A model generated the notes under the pieces. It had not been told where the DNA came from. It did not search any database and saw only the letters and a list, made by a program, of their open reading frames with translations. Positions 31,885-43,911 of a stretch of 64,000 nucleotides of DNA are shown one piece after another. The position numbers and the translations under genes were made by a program. Origin of the DNA: Blattamonas nauphoetae (taxonomy: Eukaryota > Preaxostyla > Oxymonadida); the NCBI GenBank assembly GCA_033064195.1, contig JARBJD010000282.1, positions 1-64,000 on the forward strand. Reading direction: 5' to 3'. The number at the start of each line of letters is the position of its first letter. Position 1 is the stretch's first letter.

Positions 31885-32082
31885 TTACTTTGACTTGGCT
31901 CTGAGCTTTCTGCGAGCACGCTTGAGGCGGCGCATACGTTTTTTTCTCCACTGAAGAATAAAAGTGAGTGTTTAGGAATAATTAAGACAATAAGCATAAC
32001 AACGAGAACAAAGAAAGAAGAGTAGATATGACCTCAGTGAGGGAGAATAGGAAAGAGATTGAGTGCAAACCTTATCACGCAT
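31885..32082 (-). CDS. RPL41: Ribosomal protein eL41, one intron
   Basis: Exon 1 (32071-32082) encodes MRDK; exon 2 (31885-31950) encodes WRKKRMRRLKRARRKLRAK plus SK and TAA. The product is 25 aa, the universal length of eL41, the smallest and most basic protein of the large ribosomal subunit, where it bridges the subunits. The 120-bp intron starts GTTTGC and ends before TGG; it is longer than the coding sequence. The gene is too short for ordinary ORF searches and was found by its motif. It lies tail to tail with the zinc-finger gene and 260 bp downstream of the kinesin stop on the same strand. Confidence 0.96.
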
Positions 32083-32342
32083 GATGAGCGATCAATACTG
32101 AAGGGGGAATTCCTCGGATCAATCAACCATACTTCGAGGGTTCGATCTCTCTCATCACGAATCCGCTTCACTGGCAGGATATTAATGAATGCCTTTCTCA
32201 CAGTCTGAATGAACAATACTGACGTTTATAGTATTTCCAGATATTTTCTCTTGTTCCAAACTAAAAAGAAAAAAGGTGGCTTCAGTTTGAACGAAATCTT
32301 TCTGACGAAAAATCAGAGACTGAGTGCAAAGTATTTCCAATC

Positions 32343-35300
32343 TTAGAGCGAATCACGTTTTGCCTCCACCAGCGACACGATCTGACCCTCCAAGCGATTC
32401 ACAGTGCGCTTCAACTGCCAAACCTGAACGGCTTCCGGATTCGGCTCGACAGAGCTGGCCGACGGGATCTCCGCCTTCCCCTTCACTTTGAACGCCTCGA
32501 CGAGATACTCCAGCTCGATCACCTTGCGGCATCGCTCCAGGAGCTCGCTCTCAATCTCCTCAAGTTGAACAGCGTGCTGCCTTCGCTCGGCGAGGAGCGT
32601 CTCTTTCTGCAGAGCGAGCGCCCTCTCGTTCGTGTTCACTTGTTCCTCCAATTCTTCGTTCTTCGCTCGCCATCGGTTCCACTCCGACTCTTTCGCACAC
32701 ATCAGCGACACAAGCCTGCCCAGCTGCTCCGAAACCTGTCGACAGCGCTTCTGCTCAGCCTGCCACATCCTCCGCCTCTCCTCGCCGTCCTCCTCTTCCA
32801 TCCGCGCCGTCTCGGTCAGCTCCAGAATCTCTGTGTCCTTCCACTCCACCATCCTTCCGTATTCAGCTCGGAGGTCAGCAATCACAAGGCCGAGTTGGTT
32901 GGCGGTGAGTGAGTTGCGGAACAGCAGTTCGAGCCGCTCCTCGTGGGCCATGTCCTCCATCTCTCTCATCCGCGCGTTGTCTGTAGCGACCCGTCGAGAG
33001 TATTCAGCAATCAGATCCTCCTTCTCCGCGTCCTTTCGATGAAGAGCCTGTTCGTGGAGGAAAAGCAGTGTGTGCCTGTCTTCCCTGTTCATCTCCTCGT
33101 TCTCCCGCAGTCTGAGCTCGAACAGGCCGACCATGCGTGTGTATTCCGAAAGGAGGTCGTCGATCACGTGCTGGCTCTGGTTGAGCTCGTGCTGATGGAG
33201 GTGCAGGAGCGTCCGCCTGTCCTCGTCGTTCATCTTCTCCATCTCCCACACTCGTCGGTTGTGGTCGTCGATGGTGCGGACGAGCAGAGCCGTCAGATCT
33301 TCGATCAGCGACTCGCGTCTTCGCAGTTCCCGTTCGTGGATGTCGAGCAGAGCGTGTCTGTCTGCCGAGTTCATTCTCTCGTTCTCGTCGAGTCTGAGCG
33401 TCCACATCTCGATGATCCTGTCCTTCTCGTCCCTGTGCTCCTTCTCCCTCTCTTCTGTCCTCATCTGGGCCAGCTCCATCTCCTCGGCGTGCTCTCTCCT
33501 CATCCTCTTTTCTGTAAAGAATCGGATCCTCTCGAATTCAGCGCGCTCCTCTTCCTTCATCTTCCAGTTCTCGTCCACCTGCCTTCTCCACGTCTCCTTC
33601 AGATGCGCCACCTCGTCCGCGTGTGCTGTGAGGGTCTTGTTCATCGCTGTGGTGTGCCTGTTGTTCATTTCGTCCACTTCCATCCCGTGCCGCTCGTTGT
33701 TCTCTGACGTGGCCTGCTTGTGCTGTCTGTCCATCTCGCGCATCTCTGCGTCCTTCTCCGCCAGCCATCCATCCACACACACTCCGAACGCGGTCATGTC
33801 TTCGTTTTGCATCGCACACACTCGCTGCGATCGAGCAATCTCGTTCTCGCGCGTCTGGATCTCGTTGGCGTGGATGGCTAGGAGTGTCTGCCTGTCTTCC
33901 GCTGCCATCCGATCTGTCTCACTCACTCGCTGTGTCCAGTCGCGGACAGTCTGCGCGAGGAGGTCTGCTGCTTCCTGCTTGGCTTGTGTGTGCTTGTCGT
34001 TCCAGTTGGCGTCGAGTGTCTTGTACTTCTCGTCCCATTCTTGGTTCGTCCTCGCCAGTTCCTCCGCAGCCTCTCGTTGCGTCTTCTTCATCGCCAAATC
34101 AAAAGCGACACGTTCCTCGCGCAGCATATGTCTGAATTCCTCCGCCTCCTCCAACCCCATCTCGCAGACCCGATGCAGACGCGCGATCTCCCTGTCGCGG
34201 CCTTCCACAACGTCGATGTGGATCAGAGTGAGGGAGCGCTTCTCCTCGCTCAGCATCCCATCCACCACTTCCATCCTCTCCTTCCACTCTTTCTCTTTCA
34301 AAGCAAGACGTTCTTTCCATTCGCGGTGGTGGCGTTCCATCTCGTCTTCGGTGTTCATCTGCGTCTGCTGCATGCGCGTGCTCCACTCTTCGTTCAGCTC
34401 TCGCACCTCCGTCTTCCAGCTCTGCTTGGTCTCTGCCACCTCCCTCTCCCAGCTCTTCTTCGTGTCGGAGATCTCCTTCTCCAACGTCTGCCTCGTCTCG
34501 GTCACTTCCTGCGCCCACTTCTGTTTCGTCTCAGCGACTTCGTTCTCCCACTTCTCCTTCGTCTCCTCCACTTCCTTCCTCCACTCCTCCTTTGCCCTTC
34601 GCAGGTCCATCGAGAATCCCGCTGCCTCTTCCAATCCCATCTGAAACGCGTTCTGCAATCGCTGGATTTCAGAATCACGATCGTGGACGACACCGATGTG
34701 GATCAGAATCAGACTCAGCTTCTCTTCTTCGATCATCCCGTTCACGACGGTCATTCGTTCCTTCCATTCTTCCTCCTTTTTGATCAGCTTGCTGTTCCAT
34801 TCTGCTTTCGTCTGCTCCAAGATCTGCTCCGAACTTTGGCTCAATTCGCTGAGGGTCCTTTCGTATTCGTCATTCAGTTCTTTCTTCTCTTTCTCGTTCT
34901 TTTCCTTCGTCTCTCGAACCTCCCTCTCCCACTTTTCTCTCAACTCGCCCACTTCCACCTTCCACTCCTTCTTCGTCTTCCTCAGCTCTTCTGTCAGCGT
35001 TGTCGCTGCTTCAATGCCTCGTTCACACACGCCTTGGAGAGACACGAGCGTCGAGTGGTCATTCAGAACACTTTCTGTCCCGAGCGTCAGATGCTGAGGG
35101 TTCGACGAGTCTGTTTTGTTGGATTCTCGTCTCGCCTTCGCGTTGGCGATGAGCTTGTTGACTTGTTCCATCTGTTCTTCGTACTTGGCATCCCCCTGCT
35201 GGAGTTGTCCCTTCCATTCTGCTTTCGTCTCGTGAAGGGTCTGAGTGTCAGCTTCGCTTGTAACATCACCTTGTTCTTCGTCTGTTCCGTTCTCTTTCTT

Positions 35301-38300
35301 CTCGTCGTGTGCTGTGTGACTGAGCTGTGGTGCCATCTGTCGGGTCACCTCAACCTCCTTCCGCACCCTCCCCCACAGCGTCTCCAGCTCGTCCACCTGA
35401 CTCCGCCGAATGTCCAAGGCCTGGTTCAGCGCCGTCTCAATCTGCATCCGCTCTTCTTCCTTCCTCCTCTCCTCTGCCCTGATCCTCTCCTCGGCCAGCC
35501 GTCGTGCCTCTCTCTCTGCCTCTTCCTCTTCAGCTCGGCGGGCGTTTGTGAGGCCGCGAGACAACAGCTCTTCCCTGCCCATGTCTTCGTTCTCAATCAC
35601 AGGCAGCTGGATGCACCCGAATGCTTTGTTCTCTTTCTTCTTCTTTCGATCCTTCTTTCGCTTCTCCATTCGCTCTTTCGCTTCTTCCTCGTTCTCCTCG
35701 TCCTCCCCTTCCGACTTCACGACCTCCTTCACAACCACAACCTGCGGCTTCACTTCTTCAAACACTTTCGGGTTGTCGCTTTTCAGAAACTGAGCAATTT
35801 TGTCGACTTCCTCCTTCGCTGCGAGTCGCAGGTTGATTGACGTGTGCATCTTCATCGCCCCGTGTGCATGCATCCCGTCGTGGCATTCCTGACAGAACGG
35901 CGCTTTGCAGCGATGGCAGAAGACTTCGGCCGTCTTCAGTTTCTGCGTGTCTGCGTCTTTGCAGAGGTTCGCACAATAAAAGCACGTCTGGTCGCCACTT
36001 CCGAAGTCATCCTCAACACCAGCCTCGGCGTTTGTGGTGACGAGCGACGACGGGTTCCAGAAATCGAAGGTGGCAGGGACTGACTCGTCAGTGATGCAGT
36101 CGTCGTCATCGGGGTCGAGGTTGCGGCGAGTGAAGTGTTGGGTCAGTCTGTAGAACCCAGACAGGAATTCATCTGGTTTGGTCCTTTCGAGTGGGTTTGT
36201 GCTTTCAATCACAGCCAATCCCGCAGCAATCGCAGCATCGGGATCGTATGTTGGGTTGAGGAACACTTCACTCTCGTTTGTCTGAGTTTCCTGATCAACA
36301 CCCTTTCCTTTGACCTGAAACGCGTCTGACCCGAGTCTGTTCAGCCTGTCGAGTGTGTCCTGCAGAGCCTCGCCTGGCTGTGCCTCCACGCCGAGCAGGC
36401 CAATCAGCTCCTCAATCGACTTCTCCTGCTTCTCCAACCGCTGCGTCATTCCCTTCAGCTGTGTCAGCGCGTTGTCTCTCTCAGCCTTCACCTTCGCACT
36501 TCCCTTCGAGTCTCCCTTGCCTTGCTTCATGTCCTGGATCTCGTCCTTCAGGTCGTCGATCTCGTCCAGTCTCGTGTTGATGGAGTCTTCCAGATTCGCA
36601 TTCCGAATTGTGAGTGTTTCGATCTCTTGCTCCTTCTCTTTCATCTTCTGCTTCAGATCTTCAAGTTCTTGCACACTCTTCATCATTCCCGCCAGCCCAC
36701 TCTGCTCCTCACCCTCTCCGCCCTCTCCCTCTTCTCCCATCATCGCCCCAAACTGCGACATGTCAAACGAGCCTCCTTTCTGCACTTCCTGGATGATCTT
36801 CATCAGCTGCGAGTTCTTCTTCTTGAGGGTTTCGATTTCCCCCTTTGCTTTGTTCAGCATCGCTTTCAATTCGGCGTTGGAGAGTTCTTGGTTGACCACG
36901 ACCTTGTTTTTCACTTCTTTTGCTCGCTTGCCGAATTCGAGGGTGGATTGTGTTTCAAACGCATTTGTTGATGATCCAGAGGAATTGATGACGAGGACAG
37001 TTCTGAAGAGGAAATAAATCAATTAATATGTAAAAACAGACCTACTGTTACCCCCGAATGTCTCTTGAAGCAACCTTGTGAGCTTGCTGTCTCGATAAGG
37101 GACGTGTTTCGCAGCCGGATCTGTCAATGCTTTGATAACGTTTCCAAGGCTTGTCAAAGACAAGTTAATCTTCTTAGCCTCCTCCAACTGTTGTCCTTCT
37201 GCTCCAGTCTGTCCAATTTTTTCAGAACCAGCCAGATCAACAAGATACATCAATCCGGTCTTTGTTGAATCTGTCTCTCGGTTTCTCTGTGTGACCTTGA
37301 CCATAAAAATAGTGTGAGAACGAGACGAACGATCGTTCATTCCTAAGAGTAGAATTCAAGTTGATTATTTTCGTATTAACGAGAGAATGATGAAAACCTG
37401 TTGCGGCAGTTTTCCTGTTTGCGTCTCCAAGCGCAAGCATATCCAGAAAATCAGCTTTGGCTTTGCAGTCTCTCCATGTAATTCCTTCAATGTAGATATT
37501 GTTTTTCTTTTGATGAATCTCGAGATTTGTTTTCGAAACTGTTGGAAGTGCAAAAAGATTAGAGAAGAGAGAAAAATTGAGGAGATAATGAAAGCAAACT
37601 GTCCAGAAGATCGCGAATTCTTTCAAGATAGATTTCTGCATATGCACCCTGGACAAGGTACTCCAATTCTTTTGGAGAATGTTTGATTCTGTCTAAAATA
37701 TGATCAACCATTCGTGGAATGATTCCTTGTGATTTTTCATCATAGTCATCGGGTCCCTGAACGGTAGTTGTGAATGTTTATGATGAAACGTCATAGTAAA
37801 TTGATGGAGAATGTGAAAAATCGATCGGATGACAAAAATGGAGAGGTAACAATGATTCAAACCATCATAGTGAAAGTTTTGCCAGAAGAAGTTTGTCCAT
37901 ACGCTAGGATCGTTCCATTCACACCATTGAGGACATCTACAAGAGGTTGATGTGAATTGATGACCGAGAAATGTGAAAATGAACAGAGAAAAGCAGACAA
38001 ACCATCAATAACCTGACGAGCTGTTACATCGTACACCACACCCTGATCAACGTAATATGGGAAGACATGGTCAAAGTTGTAGTTCCTTTTCTGTCCATTT
38101 ACCTGTTTGAGAAATAATTGGTCATTCATAAAGATAAGATGTTCCAAACATCCAAAACCAATGATTGTTGATCATCTTTCAATTCTACACAAAGTTGTCC
38201 ATTTTTTGACTTCTCAAGAGAGTTCAATGGTCTGAAACGAGCTACGACTTTAACATCTCCTCCTCCTGACGATGATGTCTAAAAATTTCGGACATATAGA

Positions 38301-38324
38301 CGATTAATAGTGGAAACAAACCAT
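32343..38324 (-). CDS. Kinesin (kinesin-1-like motor) with a B-box-like zinc finger and long coiled coil
   Basis: Nine exons: 38322-38324 (the ATG alone), 38150-38278, 38003-38102, 37863-37936, 37600-37756, 37398-37538, 37042-37342 and 32343-37002 count eight coding segments with seven introns (39-106 bp); the sum is 5565 nt, 1854 aa. The motor begins [15 protein letters not shown], has the P-loop GQTSSGKT (about residue 92), NDRSSRSH (switch I) and DLAGSEK (switch II), and ends with the neck-like [19 protein letters not shown], closest to kinesin-1. After a first coiled coil, residues about 640-690 carry CFYCANLC...VFCHRC...CQEC...H...H, a B-box-like zinc finger. The remaining ~1150 residues are Glu/Lys/Arg-rich coiled coil with repeated EW(K/R)E-type units. 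It is a plus-end transport motor by family; the zinc finger is unexpected and may bind cargo or ubiquitin machinery (inference). Please read the count as eight coding segments, not nine. Confidence 0.93.
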
Positions 38325-38553
38325 TTATTTGTTGGTAAGATAAGAATATCGAACAGAAAAATGAGATGAAAACAAAATGGAGGACAGATCGACCTCAAAT
38401 CTCCAATTGACTGAGAATAAGAGAAACAAAAAGGAGAAAAACGGGAATGAAACAGTAAATAACGACAGATGTCTGAATGATGTTCGACTGGGAGTGAAAG
38501 AAGAGACGGATCAGAAGTTGAAAACTGCATTTTGGGATGATCATCCAACTCGC
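38325..38553. promoter_or_regulatory. Divergent kinesin/RAD6 promoter region
   Basis: The 229 bp between the kinesin ATG (-) and the RAD6 ATG (+) must hold both promoters. It is AT-rich near the kinesin side. No defined element is identified. An open frame in line with RAD6 runs upstream to 38377 but is probably not translated. Confidence 0.5.
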
Positions 38554-39207
38554 ATGAGTACAGCTGCTAGAAGGCGTTTGATTCGTGACTTTAAAAGTAT
38601 TCAAACGGATCCACCTACTGGTGTTACAGGTGCTCCAAAGGAGGATAATATCATGTCGTGGAATGCAATCATTTTTGGGTATCTTTCTTCTCAATTTTCA
38701 TAAAACCTCCCTTCCCCAATCAATCTCCATGTTTCTCTCTCTGATGTTGCACATTAGGCCAGACGATACAATTTGGGAGGGAGGAACATTCAAACTAACA
38801 TTGGAATTCACAGAAGAATACCCAAACAAGCCTCCAACGGTCAAGTTCATCACAAAGATCTTTCATCCGAATGGTGTCATTTCGTTTTATTACTCATCAT
38901 TCGCTATTCCAGTCTATAACGATGGCAGCATTTGCCTTGACATCCTCCAGAACCAGTGGAGCCCGATTTACGATATCTCTGCAATTCTCACATCGATTCA
39001 GGTTTCTCTTTCTTCTTTTTTCATCCTTTTCGGTTGTTAGTCCCTTCTGACTGATCCGAATCCCAATTCTCCAGCGAACTCCGAAGCCGCTCGTTTATAT
39101 ACACAAAATCGACGTGAATATGAACGAAAAGTGAAGGAATTTGTTGAGCAATCATGTATCTTTTTCAACTTCTTCTTCATCTCTCACAAACAGGGATTGC
39201 AGAGTGA
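38554..39207 (+). CDS. RAD6: Ubiquitin-conjugating enzyme E2, RAD6/UBE2A-B type, 5 exons
   Basis: Exons 38554-38678, 38758-38873, 38913-39001, 39041-39155 and 39194-39207 give 152 aa, the exact length of human UBE2A/B. It begins [14 protein letters not shown], continues [30 protein letters not shown] and [16 protein letters not shown] (catalytic Cys88) and ends FVEQSWIAE. It transfers ubiquitin to substrates such as histone H2B and PCNA with RING E3 partners, in the nucleus. Four introns of 79, 39, 39 and 38 bp, two of them a multiple of three, interrupt it; all start GTAT, GTGT or GTTT. An in-frame ATG at 38377 would add 59 residues, but the RAD6 N-terminus is invariant, so 38554 is preferred. 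Confidence 0.97.
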
Positions 39208-39364
39208 CTGCCAGTTTGTTTCCTCCATCAGGCCAATATTTTGTTGCGTTGGCCTGTCTCTTGCGATTTTTCCTCATCTTCATTTCATGGAAAACCAGCA
39301 TCGTCCCTCTTTTGGAAACAAAAAGGCTGAAAGAAACTGTTAACGAACGTGACGAATGATCGAG

Positions 39365-40015
39365 TTACGAAAGGAAATGGATGGTTAGACGATCAAAATT
39401 CTCCTGAGAAATATGCGTATCGAACTCCAGTCTGCTCAGGAAAGCAAGTTCCGACGATTCAAGCACTTTCCCTTGAATGCCAAAAACTTTCATCCACCAT
39501 GCGTTCGGGAGGGGTCGATCACGGAGAGTTTTAATAGACAGAACATAAGCACAAATAATAAGGGTTCCAGCTGTCTGGGCGTGCACAATTTGTCCTGGAT
39601 GTTTGCTGGTTGGACGAAGGTCGGAGAATGCTAGTTTCTCAATCAGGTAAATCGCATAGAGTGACTCTGACACAGTTCCACCAGAGTACGCCAAAATAAG
39701 TTGTAAAAACGCAAAGATACGCTTGAAAAGCGGGTCCGGATTGTTGGTGAAGATTGTGTCATGACGCACTGATGGTTCAAGTGATGGAAGGCAATTTAGG
39801 AGATCTGTTTCGTTCCCACAGAGAGACCGGAGAATGTGGGCGATATGGGCACTGAGGAGACCCAACACATGGTCTGTCGGAGGTGACGAAAGAATTGTGT
39901 CCGTTTCTAATTTACTGAGCGATTTTTGGGACATTTCTTCCCCTAGATAATCTGATTTACGGAAGCCTTCATCGGCGTATGGAGATAATTTGTATGTATG
40001 CTGCACATCAATCAT
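39365..40015 (-). CDS. Cyclin, PHO80/CycP-like
   Basis: The first ATG in frame at 40015 gives 216 aa, MIDVQHTYKLSPYADEG onward. The core NPDPLFKRIFAFLQLILAY, ESLYAIYLIEKLAF, IVHAQTAGTLIICAYVLSIK and AWWMKVFGIQGKVLESSELA then FLSRLEFDTHIS follows the pattern of PHO80-type cyclins, including the ELxFLxxLxF ending of the cyclin box. It would activate a cyclin-dependent kinase. It ends 157 bp from the RAD6 stop (convergent) and lies just downstream of the Zn2Cys6 gene on the same strand. The frame is open upstream of 40015 without a better start. Confidence 0.8.
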   Translation of the reverse strand: MIDVQHTYKLSPYADEGFRKSDYLGEEMSQKSLSKLETDTILSSPPTDHVLGLLSAHIAHILRSLCGNETDLLNCLPSLEPSVRHDTIFTNNPDPLFKRIFAFLQLILAYSGGTVSESLYAIYLIEKLAFSDLRPTSKHPGQIVHAQTAGTLIICAYVLSIKTLRDRPLPNAWWMKVFGIQGKVLESSELAFLSRLEFDTHISQENFDRLTIHFLS

Positions 40016-40146
40016 GTTGAGAAAAATGAAGATCACGACCCAAAAAATGTGTTTTTTCTGGAAGTGAGAAAATGGAGGCAATAAAGGATGTCAATTTAAC
40101 ACAGAAATGATATAATTTCGTTCCGATCTCTCACTAGAACTGAAGA

Positions 40147-43100
40147 TTAATCAAAGAACCCGGTTGGAGCTGAGTCAAATGAAGACCCAGAGTAAAATGG
40201 AAAGCTGCCCGAATTGTTCATTTGATCGAAGAAAGAGAACGGAAGCGGTGAAAGAGAACCGTTTTGTTCGAGGTCAAACGAGAAATCATCGAAGGGTGAA
40301 GGGGATGAGAAGAGCGACGTCTCCTGGCTGGAGAGAGGCGACATAGGGCGGAAAGCGAAGGGAGGAGGGTCGGCTGCGGGTGTTGGGGGAGGGTGGAGGA
40401 GAGCAGGAGTGGGATTGTATGGATGGACGTACGGCGAAGGCTGAGGCAGCGGGGGGAGTGGCTTGAGAGGCGGGAGGACACTTGGCACGGTCGACGTGGA
40501 GTGGCGAATCGGGTCGATGCGAGGGAAACCTCCGAGCGTGTTGGGGAAAGACGAGACCCGCATCGTTTTGATGTCTGTCACAGAAATGGAGCCGACACTG
40601 TCGTCTCTCTTCTGCTTCTGGATGACAGAATCATCGGGGAGGCTCAGAGGAGCGAGGGATGTTGTTGCTTGTTCCTTCTTTTCTGGCTTCGGCGCATCTC
40701 GCGGCCTGCCGCGTGGAAGGAACAGCGTTCTGTCGAGAAGCGTCAGTTCCGGTTTAATCACATCTCTGTTTGTGAGCTGCTGCGGTTCAGGGATGGTCGA
40801 GCGTGGCAGATTCTTCGTCTCCTCCGCCTTCGCTTTGTCTGCCATCTGCTGCCTCTTCCACGGCGGCTGGAACATCATCGACCACCCCTCTGAATTCTCC
40901 ACTGCTCCAACGACCACTGCAAAGGTCTTTGTGTGCTCAGCGTGGACTGGCGAAGCGATCAGAAGACCAGCGAGGGTTGGGACGAGTTCAGCCCACGCTT
41001 CCGAAAACTGATGAGGAACAAACTTGTGGTCGTGCACCCCACTGTTCGCTGGCCTCTCCTCGTCAGCTTGAACGACCGCACTTGCTTCGATTCTGTCGAT
41101 CTCTCTTCGCAGCAGGCGACTGAGGACGTGGACGTGGCGGATGTAGAAGACGAGTTGGAAGGGAGGAGAGGGAAGGATGGCCGTGCAGAGCGAGACGAAG
41201 AAGAGCGAATCGAGACACGCAAGCTGGGTCTCTGGAGGGAGTGTGGAGAGGACGGTGGGTGAGAGGAGGGGAGGCGGCCGGCTGTCATCCTCGTGCCGTC
41301 TGCCTCTCCTTCGGTCGTCCCGCATCTCCTCCTCCACGTTCCTTGCCTCTTTCTTCTCCTGCGACTGGTGCACCGACCGCTTCCACACCATCTTGCTTCT
41401 TCCGCGTGCTCGGAAGTGAAAGTGAGGCTGGCCGTGTCGAGAAGGCCGTCCCCCGAAGTGGATGTTGGTGGAGAAGAGGGAGAAGAGGAGCAGCAGAAGC
41501 GTCGACATCAGACTCATCCCGAGTGGGTGGCTGGTCACTGCGGCAACTCCCTGCTTGGCGACGAACGCCGACAGAAAGCGAGTGGAGAGGAGAACAGCCT
41601 CGATGCATTCGGTCGGCTGCTGCGTGGCTGAATGGGCGAGGGCGCGGAAGTGGTGGAAGATCGCGTGGTGCAGCAGATTGGCGGGTCCGATTGAGATTTG
41701 GAGTTGAGACGGACGGAACGCGACGGGAAGGGCAATCGCCGAGCTCGACAGTGTCTGCAAGTTCTGCAGATAGATGAGCATCAGGTCGATGAAGTCAGAG
41801 ACACTCTCAGCGGCAGAGAATGTCGTTTCCAGTGTGGCTGCAGCGAGTGGAGATGAGGCTGAGTGAGCAGCAGGCATCAGCGACGTCATGAGGACGGCAA
41901 TGTTGGCTGAGGCGAGAGTGTTGAAGGCAGGCCGTGTGGCGTTGTCGAGATGCAGTTCGGGCGACATGAGGGCGACGTTGAACGAGAGGACCGAAGGGAC
42001 ATTCTCGATCTCGTCCGCCGACCCTGCTGCCAGCAGAAGCTCCTTCAGCCGAGGGAACGTGGCCGAGCAGAACTCGTTCACTTCTGTTGGTGTTTTCTGC
42101 TGTTCATTGCTCGGAACAGGCTGGGGCATCATCGGCGGGAGCATTGTGGTGTGATTGAAGTGGATGTGGAGGGCAGTGAAGAGGGCGTTAATCTGGACCA
42201 GGAATGGGAGCCTCTTGTTGAACGAGAGCGTCTGCAGCTGTTGGGGAGAGAGGGAGAACGTGGGGAGCTGCGTGTGGGTGAGTGGGTGGGTGAACGGCGA
42301 GTTGGGGAGCAGGCGACGGACAGCGACGAAGAGTTCTTCGGCAGCGAGTGAGGTGAGGAACACGACGAGCGAGTTGTTGGTGTGTGACATGTCCGGCATG
42401 AACCCGAAGTCGGACGGACTCAGTGAGAACGTGAAGAAGTGCGGGTGACACTCTTCCTCTGAAATTGGAGGGCAGAGCGCGCACTGGGTGAACACCGTGT
42501 TTGCGGGCTGGTCGTCTGAGGAGTCCTTGTGCGTGTGCATAACGTAGATCGATTGCGTGTCGAGCTGAATCTTGAAGTTGGAGATGGTTCCCCAAAGGTT
42601 TGAGATGCGGTCGGTGTTGACTGGATCCTGAAGCGGGGGATCGGTGGCGTGGAAGAGAAAGTGGAGAGGAGAGCGAGGGTCGATGATTGTGCGAGCAAAC
42701 ATCGGCGACGTGATGATGGAGGAGATCTGACTTTGAACGAGAGTGATGTTCGTTTGTGTGGGAGGACTGGTCTGTTGAAGATACTTTTCAGACAAATAAA
42801 GAAGTTGGAGCCCACGCAACCATTCTAAGAGACAGTAGAACTGGAGGACATCGTTCGCCTGTCGAATCTGGAACTGCGCCTGAAACAACTCGTTGGTGAA
42901 CTCGCTGATCAAATCATGGAGCTTCTCCTCAACAAAATTGACCTCGGAAAGGCCCTGGACCATCTCATCCTTGGATACGAGTGAGTGGAGGATCTCATGG
43001 AGACTGATGGCCGTCATCATGTTGAATCCGTTGTCATGGTGGTTCCGTGTATGATTTCCAAAATTAAGAATATCAATGTTGCTCACCTGCATCGAGAGAA

Positions 43101-43839
43101 AGAAAAAATACTGTGATGCAACTTGGAAACATGTGTCGGCAATTTGGGTGTGTCCCAGGGACGAAGAACCAAGATACTGGATGGAATAGAATTGAAAATG
43201 GAGTAACTGGAAGTAAAGTTGAACAAGCTGCCTATATTTTTCTGAAATGAATGCTGCACCCGGAACTGAGTCTGTTAAGGCTTTGTTGACATCAAATGGG
43301 AAACAATTGAAATATAACGGAAAGCCTCCATAAATTGCATATGACACATTCGTAGTGAGGAAGAAATTGCGGATATATAATCCAGAGTCTCGCAGAGTTG
43401 GGTGGTCAATTCGGAAATTGAGATGTGAATGGACAAATGGCGCTTCTGGATCTTTCCGCTTATCTGATCGTGGTGCAGAAGTGGGGAATGGTTGAACTCG
43501 TGCCGTGGATCCAATATAGGCACGATCAGCTTCATATGACTTTTGGTTGATTCCTAAAGAGAAAGATTTCGATGATGAGTTTGTCAAACAGACTTGTTCG
43601 ATTTTGACGACCCCTTTTCACAATTGTTGCTTCATAGACACATTCAATGTTCTTTTTGACACATTGAGAACAAGGATTGTCTCTAATTGAATACGAGGAA
43701 CGAGAAAGAGATGAAGACGATAAAATCTGCATACCCGTCACATTTTACCTTTCTAAGAGAAAAAATTCATTACAAAATGATCACACTTTATTCTACAATT
43801 CGAACAAGCTTTAAGAATACTGAGGACTTGTTTTGACAT
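40147..43839 (-). CDS. Zn2Cys6 (fungal-type) transcription factor, 4 exons
   Basis: Exons 43787-43839, 43735-43752, 43594-43682 and 40147-43553 (introns 34, 52 and 40 bp) give 1188 aa. The start MSKQVLSILKACSNCRIK joins KVKCDG and DNPCSQCVKKNIECVYE to make a complete binuclear cluster: C-x2-C-x6-C-x4-C-x2-C-x6-C, followed by a basic stretch (VKRGRQNR). This domain binds DNA in fungal Gal4-type regulators. The remaining ~1100 residues are mostly helical and then Ser/Pro/His-rich at the C-terminus, with no domain I recognise. Two introns lie inside the zinc cluster. The gene starts 72 bp from the divergent armadillo-like gene, so the two may share control. Confidence 0.82.
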
Positions 43840-43911
43840 GGATGACCCATAATGAAGAATAATTCATGATCTAACCATAGAATCAAATTACTAATCTTTT
43901 TTTCATGCGTA

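Noticed and set aside
32034-32216. Minus-strand frame of 60 codons over the RPL41 first exon
   Set aside because: It lies in a different frame from eL41, lacks an ATG and crosses the intron.
33259-35840. Long plus-strand frames (461 and 618 codons) opposite the kinesin
   Set aside because: They are antisense to a coiled-coil gene whose codon bias (few TTA/CTA/TCA codons) keeps the other strand open. They have no domain and the kinesin is certain.
38377-38553. N-terminal 59-residue extension of RAD6
   Set aside because: The frame is open, but RAD6 proteins start at MST and the internal start gives exactly 152 residues.
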